From Rhexocercosporidium sp. MPI-PUGE-AT-0058 (lineage: Eukaryota > Ascomycota > Leotiomycetes > Helotiales), in NCBI GenBank assembly GCA_020746875.1, contig JAGTJL010000027.1, forward strand, positions 248,001 through 312,000: 64,000 nucleotides of DNA, read 5' to 3'. Every line of letters begins with the position of its first letter. Positions within the stretch are counted from its first letter, which is position 1. The notes under the pieces were generated by a model. It saw nothing but the letters and a program-made list of their open reading frames with translations, was not told the origin of the DNA and made no database searches. Both the position numbers and the translations under genes were made by a program. Positions 1 to 12,445 of this stretch are shown here, piece by piece.

Positions 1-1506
1 GCGGAAGGTTCGTCAAACCAACTTATTTACACCCCTCGAACCACCCAACTAACTCTCCCTCCAGATGAACCCCAACCCAACCACATAAACAGCCAATCAA
101 CAATGAGTGTGGGATAGGGCAGGGCGTTGCTTTGGTTTTACTTGCTTATCTTTGGAATGGCGGAAACGACGAAGATGGGTGATGCGGGCTGGAGAGTGAG
201 GGCTTGGCTTGATCCATCAGCAGTCATGAATCAGGCAGATGGAATGAATGGCTCTTGATTGATAAATGAAGGCATTCTTTTTCTTTCCGGTTTGAGGATG
301 ATGGATGAATGGGCTGGGTGTGTTCCTCTGTGCCTTGCTCGCTCGCTCATGCGGAACGGAGGAATGGGATGGATGGGATGATGCATCGAGATGGCGTCTT
401 TGTTTGTACATTTGACGAATGCTTCGGGCTTTTTCTTGCCTACCTACCTGCTCTGGTCTCGCCTGCCTTCTGGGAGGTCAACATGAATTGAGACTCCGAT
501 CCCCTCCAGGGTGTGTGCTCTGCTACTGTCATGTGCGTGATACGAGTTCGGGTGTATGTTTTTAAGAAAGTTGTACGCCATGGAGGATTTCAAGTGTGAG
601 GAGGCGTGGTGCAAAAGAGGGATCGACATTGGGTGTAAGTGAGCGTCTCTAGCAGCAGGCATACCCACCTCTACCATGATTCATAAACGCTTCAAGCCAA
701 GATGCAAATGCATTCAACTCTCGAAGCGCGATACCTGCTACTATATATTTCCTAACCCTCAGTTCTCTCATCCTTTCTCCTCTCATTTTGCCTATCTTCA
801 GGAATCCAAATTCTCATTCGTGGACTGAATTGCATTGTGTATCTACATTTCTTTTACTCAGTCTTCCCAATCTATAACTTCTACACACCGCCCCCCCCCC
901 CCCCCCCCCAAATCTGTCTCTCGTACAAACCCACCCAAAATACGACTTCGTTTCAATTCCTCCGTCCCCCTCCCAGAAGCCTGAAGTGGATCCTTCCCTC
1001 CTCTCCATCCACTTACCATCACCCCTCACCCAAGCGGCTCCGGACCCTCTTCGGACGGACGATTTCCACAACAGGCAAGCCGGCAGAGATGAAGTTTTGT
1101 TCGCTCGCCCAAAGTCTGTTTCAACGTTCAAGAGTGGGTTTTTATGGAGATTTTTCTTTCTCCTTTGTCGTCTGTGGGCTTGAAGATTAAGTTTCCTGCA
1201 GGTTGAGGTCATCATAGACCCTTGAATGTGGGAGATCACTTTGGATAATTTCGGGGGGAGGGACGGGGAGTACTTAGGTTGGGGAGGCTGCTGCTTTGGG
1301 TTGTTTACTTCAAATTCTTTCTTCAGTACTCGCTTCAATTTGCGTCTTGACTACCAGCATCATTCTCTCGCACCCCTCAAGTCTAGTCGATGTATAACGT
1401 ACGTCTCATCTTAACACCTTCCACGCTCAACCATCCCTTTCAAGATCCATAATCCAACTTTCCGGAACATAAAACCCGATCTTCTTACCACCTGCCTACT
1501 GCTAAA
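1..1506. other. intergenic / 5' flank with pyrimidine-rich tract
   Basis: No convincing gene is seen. Open frames exist on both strands but have no recognisable domain, and several depend on a C homopolymer at 891-909. Pyrimidine-rich sequence from about 750 to 1500 is typical of a fungal promoter or 5' leader, here ahead of the small ORF starting at 1507. Confidence 0.5.
891..909. repeat. 19-nt poly-C run
   Basis: Nineteen consecutive C residues, preceded by a G and followed by AAA. The other strand is a poly-G run that could form a quadruplex. Homopolymers of this length are unstable, so the exact length may be a sequencing or assembly approximation. Confidence 0.95.
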
Positions 1507-1809
1507 ATGTCGAAATCCTCCTCCACCCCGACATCTACCACATCCACCACCACCTTACCCAAAATCGTAACCACCACAACAAAAACCAAATCCCCCGCCC
1601 CCTCCCTCCACGAAGACGAATACACCACAAGTCATTTCTCCGAGCACCAGATCAAAGTAATCGACTTCGCTCCGGGATCACTCGTCACTCAGACTCGGGA
1701 CGCGGAGATAGCGAGGAAGAGGTCGTTGAGGAAGAGGATTCAGGTCCTGGTGTGGAATCCGAGAGCAAGGTACTCCAGAAGGGGGAGGTTGATGGAGATT
1801 TTGGGGTGA
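1507..1809 (+). CDS. hypothetical Ser/Thr-rich small protein
   Basis: Single-exon ORF of 100 residues. The first ~35 residues are Ser/Thr/Pro-rich low complexity. A denser stretch follows (HFSEHQIKVIDFAPGSLV, then TRDAEIARKRSLRKRIQ) and the C-terminus is Arg-rich. I recognise no family. Reasons to keep it are C-ending codon use in the first half, a clean ATG after a pyrimidine-rich leader, and a mid-section that reads like real protein. The C-terminal ~20 residues may be read-through past an unrecognised splice site. No signal peptide or membrane segment is evident. Confidence 0.4.
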   Translation: MSKSSSTPTSTTSTTTLPKIVTTTTKTKSPAPSLHEDEYTTSHFSEHQIKVIDFAPGSLVTQTRDAEIARKRSLRKRIQVLVWNPRARYSRRGRLMEILG

Positions 1810-2614
1810 ATTTAGGGCTTGAACGGTTTCAGGGGATCTATATAGATTCTTCTGAGAAACGATTGAAGAGAGGGGAATGATATGGACTTGAGTCTATAAA
1901 GATGATGACTCCTTGAAGAATGTTCCGGATTGTCTGAGTTTCTTGGAGCAAGTGTACCCTGCAGTGCTTGTTCGCAATATCTACTTCAGCCGTCCTCTTG
2001 GAAGATGGGTGGTCTCTCTCATCATTCATGAATGATGCATGGCTTCATGCTGGGAATTCTATGTAGCCGTCATCAATGGGGCCATCTTACCAAGGCAACA
2101 TGAATAGATTCATCTCAGGACAGAGAAGAGGAGTCTTGATAGGAGTTGAGGAACGGAATCGGATTTAGGTCTAGAGAATTCAAAATGGCTCTGCCGACAC
2201 TGTTGATCTCCAGGGATGAAGGAGGAAGCAGATGCGGCATTTAGAAGAATTGAACGGGAACAAAATCAAACATTGATCGATTACCTTCCAATCATCTTCA
2301 TCTAGTTTAGCTAGCTTTTCTGTTAGTTGTGCTATCAAACTCATATCATGCTTTGGAATTTGGATAGCCGTGATACACACTTAGTGTTAGAGGTGCTTTC
2401 TTTCACTTTAATTACCTATTCACTTCACTTGTGAACTATTTTCGAGAGTCTCATGCGATCATTATTTTACTCTTGGCTTCGCTATTTTCTTAACCCCGCC
2501 CGAATTATCTCCCAAAGAATGGAAGGGAAGGAAAAGCCTAGTAGACTTAAAAACAATGCCCTCTCATGTCTACATGGTTGGCGCACTCTTCTTGCGGTAG
2601 ACTGTCTCACTCGC
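1810..2614. other. intergenic, nothing recognised
   Basis: About 0.8 kb of mixed-composition DNA. The few short open frames lack domains and coding-like composition. It lies between the 3' end of the small ORF and the 3' end of the minus-strand remnant. Confidence 0.5.
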
Positions 2615-3336
2615 TTAAGACCCAGCAAGATTCCATTGCTCGGCAAATTCATCATCCATGTATCCTGCCTGTGCAACAGAGACAATAGAGTAAGTTCGCC
2701 CGAGTAGAAGAGAAACCGAAGAAATGTCATACTCTTCACGAGGGTGTTTTCGGCCGCGGGTTGGAGGAAGGCGGTAGGCAGCAAGGCCAGCAGCGCCACG
2801 ACCCATCACTTCGTCGTCCATGGCCTCTTCGGTGGTTGCGTGGGCGAGGAGTTGGTCGGTGGTGCCTCTGAGAGATGGGTTGGAGGGTTGTTGACGTCTA
2901 AGAGTCCCGGGCCAGGTCCAGCTTCAAGTCTAGCTTGATTTCTTTCTTCGTCTCCTTGTTCGTCTCCAGCTCCAGGTCCTTTAACAACAGCAACATAGGT
3001 TTTGCCACCAGCCCCAAAGGTCCGGAAGCCGAATCTACTTCCTATTTCTCTTCCACATCCAGGTCCAGGTTTCTCTTCGGCACCAAACACAATAAAAGGA
3101 CCAATAACAACACCGCCAATACCAATCGCAACACTAGTGCCGATAGCAACGCCTCTACCCATATACTCCAGCAAGAGCACATGCTTCCATCATCAATATC
3201 TGTCTTTCCAGCCACAATTTCAGAAATATGGATGGCTTCGTGAAGAGCTATAGCAACCTCCGCTGCTTGTTGGACAAGACTGCTTTTTCTCTTCCCCGGA
3301 GGATCCCGAGAAGTTGAGTAGGGATCCTTGCTATTG
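2615..3336 (-). pseudogene. frameshifted coding remnant of unknown family
   Basis: Read on the minus strand, three consecutive segments look like protein but lie in different frames. From about 3330 to 3185 there is a hydrophilic, helical-looking segment containing VQQAAEVAIALHEAIHISEI. From 3180 to about 2890 there is a Gly/Val-rich segment (VAIGTSVAIGIGGVVIGPF) that could be a membrane segment or hydrophobic loop, followed by a Gly/Pro/Glu-rich stretch. From about 2890 to 2615 the frame contains TTDQLLAHATTEEAMDDEVM and ends at TAA 2615-2617. The spacers between frames are too short for ordinary introns here, so I read it as a decaying gene, or one with frameshift errors. I do not recognise the family. 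It could still be an intact gene with unusual introns. Confidence 0.35.
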
Positions 3337-4787
3337 AGGAACAGTCAGTTCGTACTGCACCATGAGTCCATGCCATGAGAGGGTCCAATTGTTTCGGAGG
3401 AGGGTGAAGATTGAGTTGACTTGAGGGTGAGGGTGTAAGGCGGGGTTTCTTTATCTTAATCTTTCTTATATTACTCGAGTTTTCAAGACAGGAAGTATTC
3501 GAGAGGTGGAGATCTCAAGTGGCGTTTTTGTCTTGATGGGTTCTGGAGAAGGAGGGTAGGGGTTCTATGAGTGTAGGGTGCTGGGGGAAACGTGCAGGCA
3601 CGGAAGCGAGGCGGGATACGAAGGAGTTGGACATGCTCTGGATGGACTTAGTCACTGAGAGCTCTCTTTCATTACCTTTTTCGTTTTTTTTAAGTCGATA
3701 TTTTGTCCGCATGAAGTGGCTAGCTCGCGGAACGAGTTTTCCCCCGGAATTTCGAAGTCGGGGGTGTAATCAGCTCGTATGCTCGGTAAATGGAGTCAGA
3801 ATCTACATACAAAAGACAAATACATGGTAACGGATCAGAAATCTTTATACTACGAAGTATTAGAAATAATGTACTTAGTGATGATAATTTAATTAGAACT
3901 GAACTTGCGGCTATGTTGACTTGGGTGGAAAGGTTTACTGGAAGCTAGATTCGACAATTTAAGTCATCAACATCAACAGTAATGTTATTTGTGGATCTGC
4001 TTTCATACTAAGTTCAAAGTTCCCAATTTTGTAGAGAGTGGAGTCTTCTCTCAGGTCAGTGTGTTTACATCCTCGACACAGGATTCGGCCGCCGGTTCGC
4101 TTAGCTCTAATAAGACTGTAACTCCACAAGGAATGCTAGATCAGTGTTTCTGAACCCAGTACTTCCTGTGTATCGTAATAAATGAGCCGTTGTAGAAAGT
4201 CGGAGGCTTTGCAAACAGATGTGTGCCCATGGATCCAGGTCATCTTTACCCAGCTAGCACGTGTAAAGTCATGTGACAATGGGGGAAATGGAAACAATTT
4301 TCCATCCGAGTTCAAAGCTGAAATTTTGAAAGATTTGGAGCAGCCTGTGGATTCAAAATGTGAAAAGATACTGGCAATGTGACTCTCGGCGAAGTTGAGA
4401 ACGCAGGTCAGATCCTCGCTTGCTGCTTTGGGATTAGCCTTTTCATTTAGTATCACCGTCTCCTTGACCTCTATTTACTTGTATTACTTTATTAACTTTA
4501 ACAACGCCCGATTTGAGACATCAACCTCAGTCTCACCTGCATCTTCCACACACTTTCCTCTACTTGTATGCATTTCATACCGCACAAACTCCTTCACTAT
4601 CACTAGTTTCATGCACGCTACGAACCAACAGAATTTCATCTGTTATGTTTTAGCCAGTGTTCAGTCGCCGGAAGCTGCCGACTTTTGGAGGTCCTCTACC
4701 TGGGATTTTCGGGCAGTGGCTATGGCCTTCAGCCCTGCCCGTGGATGCTGACTTCTCCTGTCAACATCGACGACTTCTCTAGAAAGC
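3337..4787. other. intergenic, promoter side of NLR-like gene
   Basis: No gene recognised over about 1.45 kb. The middle (3840-4040) is AT-rich. A 106-residue minus-strand open frame at 4136-4456 has no known domain and is not called. The last few hundred bases are the presumed upstream region of the NLR-like gene. Confidence 0.45.
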
Positions 4788-7700
4788 ATGGCATCCCAAG
4801 TACCGATGAACGCCCCCTTCCAGGGTACAAATGCTGGGTATGATTTTCAGAGCTTCCTTCTTCCGAAAGCCTTCACCCACGCGGTCCCCTATCCAATCAC
4901 TTGTGCCTGTACTAATCATTCAGACCACCCAATGACTTGTGGAGCAAAGCTCTAGAGAGTCTTGAGCCTGCAGACCAACAGGCGATTCGCGCAACAAGCA
5001 CATCTACAGATCGTCTTCAGGTTCTACAAGAGGTGCTCACCTGGTCGCGGACCTGCCAGCAGGCGTCACTTCAGAAACGATGGGTGTGGAAAAATCGAAA
5101 AGTGGAAGTTATCATCGTTCGTGATCTTTTCGCCAAGATGATCACTTGGATCGAGAAGGTGAAAAGCATTGGTGATACTATAGTGCAGTACGATCCCGGA
5201 CATGCTGCTCTACCATGGGCAGCCGCTCGTCTGATACTCCAAGTAAACCTGCGAACTAAGGCTCTCATTTGAGCGGCGTACTAACTTTCTGTCAGGCATC
5301 GATCAACGACGTTCAAACCAATGGGGCAATGCTCGAAGGAATGGAGCTGACTTTTAATCTCATTCCCAAGTCTGAAGTCATCGAACGGCTCTATCTACAC
5401 AGAGCATCGACACTCTAAGTGCTGTTAGACAAATCTCTAGTTGCCCTTTATACTTCTATCCTGAAATTCTTACTCGAGTCCCATCGGTACTTTGGCCAAA
5501 AGACCATCAAGCGAATTACAAAGAGTGTTTTCTATGTTGAAGAGTTCACATCAAGCTTCATATCCAAAATCGAGGCCAATATGAATGAAGTGGAAAGTTG
5601 TGTTCGACTGATGTCTGGAGAGATTATATTTCAAACAGAGACTTCACTGACTGATGTCTCGAAGCGAATGATGAACTTGGACTTACAATATAGAAAGCTC
5701 GACAGTGTCGATGCGCAACTTGCCAGCGTCCGAGACGAGATAAAAGGGAATACGAGGCTTCTGATAGAGACTCTGGAGGACCTGAATCAACCAATCAATC
5801 GGCTTTCTGCCCAGATTCGTACTTTGGACAACCTGAAGGAAGACGAACGATTGAAGATTTTCAATTGGCTTTCGACGGTTGAATATCGAAGTCACCATCG
5901 CAGTAAAGCCAAAACTCTACTCCCTGGCTCGGGTCAGTGGCTTTTGAGGAAACAAGAGTTTATGGAACGGATGAGCAGGAGCACTTCGTCGATCTTGTGG
6001 TTGCACGGCATACCTGGCTCAGGGAAGAGTATGCTGGTAGTACACGTTATCGAGTATCTTCAAGCCCGAGCACAAGGAGATGGTGGCGTTGCGTACTTTT
6101 ACTGTGCCCGTACTGCAAATGAGCCAGAAAGAGCTGATCCAGCTGAGCTTCTCCGGTGCCTTTTAGAGCAAATGGCCTGCTTGGATGAGAGCGAGCCAAT
6201 CCAGCTGCCAATAGTGGCTGTTTATCATTCGAGGAAAAATGAAGCAAGAGGACGGAAACCGGAGAAACTAGGCATGGAAGAATGTGTCGAGGTCGTGATA
6301 GAGTTGCTACGCCTAAACACAGTCACAATTGTCGTTGATGGCTTGGATGAGTGCGATCCAACGCGACGACAAGAACTTCTTGATGCGTTTCAGAAAATTG
6401 TCACAGAATCTGACAACATTGTCAAGATTTTCGTTAGTAGTCGAGACGACCACGATCTTATTCATCGGCTATCAAGAACACCAAACCTCTACATCAAGGC
6501 AGCTGACAACAAGAGCGATATTGAAAGGTTCGTGACTTCCCGTGTCGAAGAGGCGATCTCTAAGGAAAGAATCCTTTGCGGGAAAGTACCTCGAGAATTG
6601 AAAAACATCATTGTTGAAACTTTGACACGGAAAGCTGAGGGGATGTTTCGACTGATCAGCCTTCATATTCAAAGCCTCTGTGATCCAGTCAGGTCAAAAC
6701 ACAGGCGAATGTACTCAACACACTCGAACATCTCCCGTTAGACCTCAAGCATTCATACGATACTATTTTGGCCCAGATATCCTCATCTCAGTATCCCAAT
6801 CCAGAGGTAGCCGACCGCGTCATTAAATGGCTTCCCTGCGCCCAAGAATCTCTGCCTGCAGAAGTCTTTATTGTAGCGATTCGCTCCGACCTAGCTGATC
6901 AAAGTTACCTTCAAAATTCAGACATTCTGAGCATTTGTTGCAACCTGGTCGTTTATGATAACGAGTCTAATAGGTTTCGATTTGCACACTTATCAGTCCT
7001 TGAATATCTGGAACGGCTCAATGTGTACTCGAAAATCAGTGCTAATGCATTGCTGGCCGAACAATGCCTAAACTGGACATTGACCAAGGGAGAACTTTTC
7101 GAAAAGAAGTACATTGTGTACCTGGGAATTTTTGGTGGGATATCATCACAGCCCGAGAAGCCCAAACCGGAGACCAATACAGCTGAATTTGCCACACACT
7201 CGTTCTTCCGCCATGCGAATATCTGCTGGCCGGAATATTCGCGACTTGCTGGCCCATTGAGAACGCAAGGACGTCTGAAATCGGTCCTGGAGTAGTTTCT
7301 CCTTGTTACCACTAACTCCCTGGACGATAACAAGGAGAATTTCTGTCGTTGGATGCATCGTCTCGACATAAAACCGAACGATATCTCACAAGATCTGATC
7401 ACTTCCCAGCCTCCGAACCCATTGTTCGTGGCTTCTATGTTCAATTTGACGGAGATAGTAGCGGCACTTGTTTACAATAACCCGGAAGCACTTCGAGCTC
7501 TGAATTCGTCCAATTTCAACTGCGCTCAAATCGCAGCTCACTATGATCAGCCAGTGACCATCAGCATAATTCTTGAAGAGAGTAACAGACTTCTGTTCCC
7601 ACCAGATTATATCAGGTGCGCGATGTTTGAGGCAGCCCGGATGGGAAATGTATCTGCGTTAGCAGCAGTACTTGACCTCGCGGGGTCTGGCTTCATGTCT

Positions 7701-8480
7701 CAGGATGACGTTGTAGCGTATCTTCTTGCGGATAGGACTGACATTTTTCTAAATGACTATATGGACATCTTGTCCCTATTTTTCGACAATAACCTATCAA
7801 TTTAGGTTGATGAACACCTATTAGCTGCAGCTTGCCGGAGCTGCCATGGACCATCCATAATGCGATCGCTGCTCAAGTTCGCAGGAACCATCGACCTCAC
7901 GCTCCCCATTGTCGAATCAGCCATGACAAGTATGTTGAGCGGCTCTTCCGAGATGCTAATGATACTTCTTGGCTCGAAGAACACCATCAACCTCAAACTT
8001 GATGTGATTGGAACTATGAAGCGATACAGATACGAGCAATGGATAGGTCTACTCTGGGATCGATGGGAGAAGCCTGGCAAGGGTCCTCGTCTAATCTGGA
8101 AAAATCCCAGAGAAATTATTTGGGCAAAAGCTTCTGCAGCAAACCTTGTCATGCAGAAGCCACTACTGGATATTATCCATGACCTTGACTCGTCTGCTTT
8201 CCGCCTCTCTTGGGAGCAATTGCTAAGTCTGAGCAAATGGAAGGATGGCTCGCGATTGCTCTTGTTGATCTTGGAGGAAGGGCCGGACATGGATGAAGCT
8301 GCGATCAATTTGCTCTTTTCGCGGTGGGACGAGATGGCCGTCGAAGCGTTGCTTGCATTCCGTGATGTTGAAATTACGGATAAAGTTATCAAGATCGTGG
8401 CTGAGAATCTCAAATATGGCGCGAGGATTATGGAGCTCCTGCTAGAGAAAGAAGCGCAGGTGATGGACTTGATGGACTGA
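4788..8480 (+). pseudogene. NACHT-domain NLR-like protein, disrupted
   Basis: Fungal STAND/NLR-type protein, a family of intracellular sensors linked to heterokaryon incompatibility and non-self recognition. Exons read 4788-4837, 4924-5242 and 5296 onward with clean GT-AG introns. The N-terminal ~150 residues resemble the helical domain common before fungal NACHT modules (LPWAAARLIL near its end). The NACHT core has Walker A GIPGSGKS (6007-6030) and Walker B VVDGLDECD (6331-6357), then a sensor-like KIFVSSRDD. The C-terminal part, from about 7350 to 8480, is helical and repeat-like, ankyrin-like at best. The frame is broken by TAA 5416-5418, a shift near 6700 that one missing base explains, TAG 7293-7295 and TAG 7803-7805. 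Coding similarity continues through each break, so this is a recent pseudogene. All three stops are one transition away from a Gln or Trp codon. Confidence 0.8.
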
Positions 8481-8833
8481 ATGCACTGCTAGACCGTTTT
8501 GCTGATATCTAATAGCCGGCTAGTATGGATAGAAATCACTTCCCCTCCTTGAGATTTTCCTGATCAGTCCCTAGGACCTAGGACTCAAGTTGTAGCTGCA
8601 GCTTAAGGGTCACGGTTTGGAGAGAAGTCTACTAGGACACTACCTCGCCAAGGACTTTTGGAAATCGACCACATGAAAAGGGGGAAATTTTGGTCACGGG
8701 GAAGATCGGGACTGAATTTGAGAGGATAATTACAGTTTTGAACATCGGTATCTTGACGTTGAGAATAAATGATACATGGATATGCACCTTTCGTCCTACA
8801 AGATCAGCACCCATAGCAACCAGCCCAACGATG
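8481..8833. other. 3'-3' intergenic gap
   Basis: About 350 bp between the tail ends of the NLR-like pseudogene (plus) and the MFS gene (minus). Presumed 3' UTR and terminators; no specific signal identified. Confidence 0.5.
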
Positions 8834-10598
8834 TCAAATGGAGTCCCGAATCTTGACAAAATCGCGATATCGTGTCAATGTCCACCGCCGACACGCCTTT
8901 CCATAGATCATCATCGGGATAGTCAACATGATGAAGAAGAAATCAAGAATAGAGATCGCAATAAAGCAGTCCCGAACCCCACTGTTCTCCAACCAGGTGC
9001 TTGCAGTGAAGGTAAAGATGCATCCGATAGTGTTGTTAATCACGGCAACTCCGACCATACCTTCCAAGACCATCTCGGGGTATGCGTCCATGAGATAGGC
9101 CATGCTGAGATCACCAGCACAACCCCATCCGAATCCAATCAGCCCAAGTCCAACATATGGTGCTGGCCAGTTCCATCCATAAGCCGTTCCAATGCCAAAC
9201 ACCAGCATGCCAGCAGGTGAACAGATGGCGCATGGGAACATCATCCAGAGGCGGTCTTCTGCTTCTCGAATGCCATTTCGGCGCTTTGCCATCCAGAAGA
9301 CGAATCGATCGGATAGATAACCACCCCAGAAACAGCCAATGACTGCACCGATGAGACAAGGAACGTTCATAATTCCAACTTGGGCGTCGTTGTAGTTCCA
9401 TGGAGGGCCATACCAGTTATCTTCTTCGAGTGTGAGGTAGAATGTCAACCAGGCGTCCTGTGCACCCCATTGAATGCCCGAGTAGATCACTGCTGGGAAA
9501 CCAAATATACGCAGGGTGTGAAAGAGTCGACTAATGTATTGCTTAAAACCCGTACCCTTCAAATTCGGAGCGAGTGTAATGAGTTGTATCCGTTGGCGAT
9601 ATGTCTTCGGCTTTTCGTCTTTGCCATGTGGTGTATTAGAGGTCGGGTTAGATGTTGATTTCTTGAGATCTCCCGAGGTACCAATCTTTTCGTTGTCGGA
9701 GGAAGGGTCATTAGCACCTGATGCCGACTCGTGTACACCGTCGATCATGGGACCGCTGTGAGCTGCCCGGTCGAACATAGTCTCCTCAAGACAAAAATAC
9801 AGAACCAAGATGGTGCAAGATGAGATGATGACCGAAAGCCAGGCAATCCATCTCCACCCAAGACGATCCGAGACGAATCCACCGATCAAAGGACCAAGAT
9901 AGGTTCCAACACTCGTTGCCAAGACGTAAATACCGATAACGCTTCCTCTCTGATGTTCAAAAGAGATCTCGGAAAGCGATAATTGAACATTTGCTTCTGC
10001 GGCACTTTCCGATGCACCAACGAAGAGCTGATTCCAGATCGAATCATTCTTTCCCCGGACATGCGCAAACCATAATGCACCTATGAGCCCCCAGGTTATG
10101 CCGATAAGATATGGGATTCGCCGACCATAGAGCGCCGCAGCTGGTGATATAAGGAAAGTCCAGTATCCGATTCCAACGAACAATACCCCTGCGCCGGTGT
10201 TCATGGCTCCGTATGATATGCCATACTCCTCGTTCATTCCATCTTGAGCCGACCCCGCATCGTTCGCTGTGGCAGCCGTGAAGCCTGTGATAAAGAATAG
10301 GAGCATGGCGTGCAAGTACTTTCTCGGGAGGCCCCCTGTGAGATCGGAAAGTCAACAATTACTCGTTTGCATTTGTCTCAGATCACTTTTTTTTTTGAGT
10401 GAAATGCTCCCAAGACGCTCAAAAGGTAGGACATGACAACTGCCTAGAAAACATACAATTGAGAGGGTCATTGGGAGAGTCAGTCGGTTGTGGCGAGAGG
10501 ACGATATTGCCATGTCGCTTGAGATGAGAACTCGCAGCTTGAGCATCGCTTTCGAAGAGGCGCGAAGTCCCGGGCAAGATCTCGACTTCATCGTCCAT
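8834..10598 (-). CDS. MFS transporter, DHA1 / Hol1-like
   Basis: Twelve-TM major facilitator carrier, predicted in the plasma membrane, about 547 residues. Two exons: 10598-10457 (cytosolic N-terminus ending NDPLN) and 10335-8834. The 121-bp intron splits a Trp codon, giving the fungal DHA1 hallmark DPLNW before TM1. Family signs are LSEISFEHQRGSVIGIYVLA, GGFVSDRLGWRWIAW in TM4-5, and CLEETMFDR at the start of the long central loop, which is typical of the Hol1-type branch. In yeast Hol1 imports polyamines and other cations; the substrate here is not known. The gene is divergent from a flavin amine oxidase, which fits amine handling. The central loop is Ser/Lys-rich and variable. ATG 10598 is chosen because the next upstream in-frame ATG (10625) adds only nine residues. 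Confidence 0.85.
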
Positions 10599-12445
10599 CC
10601 TGATCAAGGATCCGAGAAGCCACACTCAGCGACGAACTGCGACTTGCGCAATAATTGCCCTTTGGGTCGATCTCAGCCTCGCGATCGCAAACCCGTCAAC
10701 ACAGAAAATGTCTGCGCAAGAAATTATTTAGATGCGACAGTGCGGGACGGTGCGACCTCCGGTGGTGCTACTAACAAAATGCAGCGGCGAAGGAAGAGAA
10801 GCCTTTCAACTCCAGCTTGCTGTCATGATGAGGGGGAGCGTTCCTTTTTCAATGTCTTCACTTGAATTGCCTTGTACAAGGCACAAGAGAGATGGACATG
10901 GGAGACCTGCTGATAAGAGATCAGCTCCCAGCTCGCAGGCACGCACGACACGGCTGCACAAGGTGCAAACGCTTGCTCTCATTCCCTGCTGTTGGTGACG
11001 ATAAGCTCTGGTTCCACCTTTTATTTTCTCAGTGGGTGTGCTCCGTCTTTCAGGGATCGTATTTTAGTGCCCAATCACTATTCGGACAGGCTCTTTCTGC
11101 CGTGAGAGCCTATCAGCCGCCGTGATATATATCTTCCTGCAGGGTGCCACTAAACTACCAGCCCAAATCCGCGTTTCGACACGGCACAGATACTCTAGAT
11201 GGAAATACAAATGTCGGATTAAGGGGAAAGCTGACGAGTGAATGCACGGAAGAACAGCTGTGCCTTCTCCTCTTGAGGTTATTCCCCGTTATTTTCATTC
11301 TCATAGTTTCCTCGTCTATCGTTCACATACGGTGCATGTTCTCTGGATTTAATGTTGAAGACAAAGCTTATCTTCCTAGGAATGACGGCAGAGGAGGCTT
11401 GGTGAGAATTAGAAACCCCATGGTCCCTCCCATGTACAAAGACGTCGGCAAGCCCGAATTCTTGGCTACCCCTCCTCCACCTCGGCCCGTCTAGTCATGT
11501 TTATCTATCCAGTTTCCTCAACACCATTGCACTTTGCTCGATGACATAGCAGTATTACACAGTATACCACATATCTAGAGGTCAGAGAGAGGGAGAGGGC
11601 ATGATATATATCACAGCCTTCCCGACTCTCGAATATCTTGCCCCTTCATCCCTGAGTTTTGGTCTTTCCTTGTGGATTCCCAGAACCCTAGCTCTAGAGC
11701 AGAGCAAACAGTGGAACACTCTATCCGACGGGCAGCATATACTAATCCATTTTCGGGAGCTGTATGTACCACCAGCAACGAACGAATAGCATCACACTGT
11801 CTGCAGCAAAGCCTTGTTTCCAGAAGGACTGGAAGACCTCTGGAGCTTTGGACCTCTGCCCTTCTTACGAAGTCACCCCGAGCCCCCTCCTACCATCCCA
11901 CCAACGTCCTCCCACGCAGAGATACGCCACGCATACACCTCCCTAAAGGCGACTGGTCACTGGTCGCTGATAAGACGGCGATAGGAGAGCTGTTGGCTTC
12001 CATTCCGTCACGATTTCCCACAGCCACTTTCTATTCGCCGCTGGGAAGATCCATGTGAGACCCTGCACCGTCCAGATTCCTCTGAATCCATTCACATCCA
12101 GCAGCGCCGAAATTGGCGAATCTATTGCTTCGTGTCAGGAACCAAGTGGAGCGATCAAGTGATCCACTGGCTTGGCCCCCGTTGCATCGAACTATATCAT
12201 CGTGAACCGAACCTCGACTTCATTTTCCTCGCCTCTTCTCTTCTTCTTTCCCCCACCAACACAATCAAGTATTGGATTCACCAACCTACTGAACCCAACC
12301 ATTGTACTAGTTGCGATACTTCATCTTCAAACCTCTCTCACTTTTCAAGTCGAGATATCTCTCTCTCGAAATCAACCTCAGTCCATTTGTCATACCCCGC
12401 CATCTAGACTTACCCTTTCACTACATACGCAGATGTTGAGTCAGT
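10599..12445. promoter_or_regulatory. shared divergent promoter, MFS and amine oxidase
   Basis: About 1.85 kb between two divergent gene starts. No convincing coding region is seen. The last ~250 bp before 12446 are CT-rich with several CAATC/CAAC stretches, as expected for a transcript leader. No specific operator could be assigned. Confidence 0.5.

Noticed and set aside
814..1338. 174-codon minus-strand ORF near the poly-C tract
   Set aside because: It runs through the poly-C/G tract (as a Gly run) and is low complexity with no domain. The overlapping plus frames are equally open.
7802..8413. 203-codon antisense frame in the NLR-like C-terminus
   Set aside because: Mirror of the coding strand; the plus frame continues the NLR protein in register.
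10862..11125. Zn2Cys6-like fragment (HGCTRCKRLL)
   Set aside because: Only the first two cysteines resemble the cluster, and no further Cys at the right spacing follows. Chance match in a promoter.
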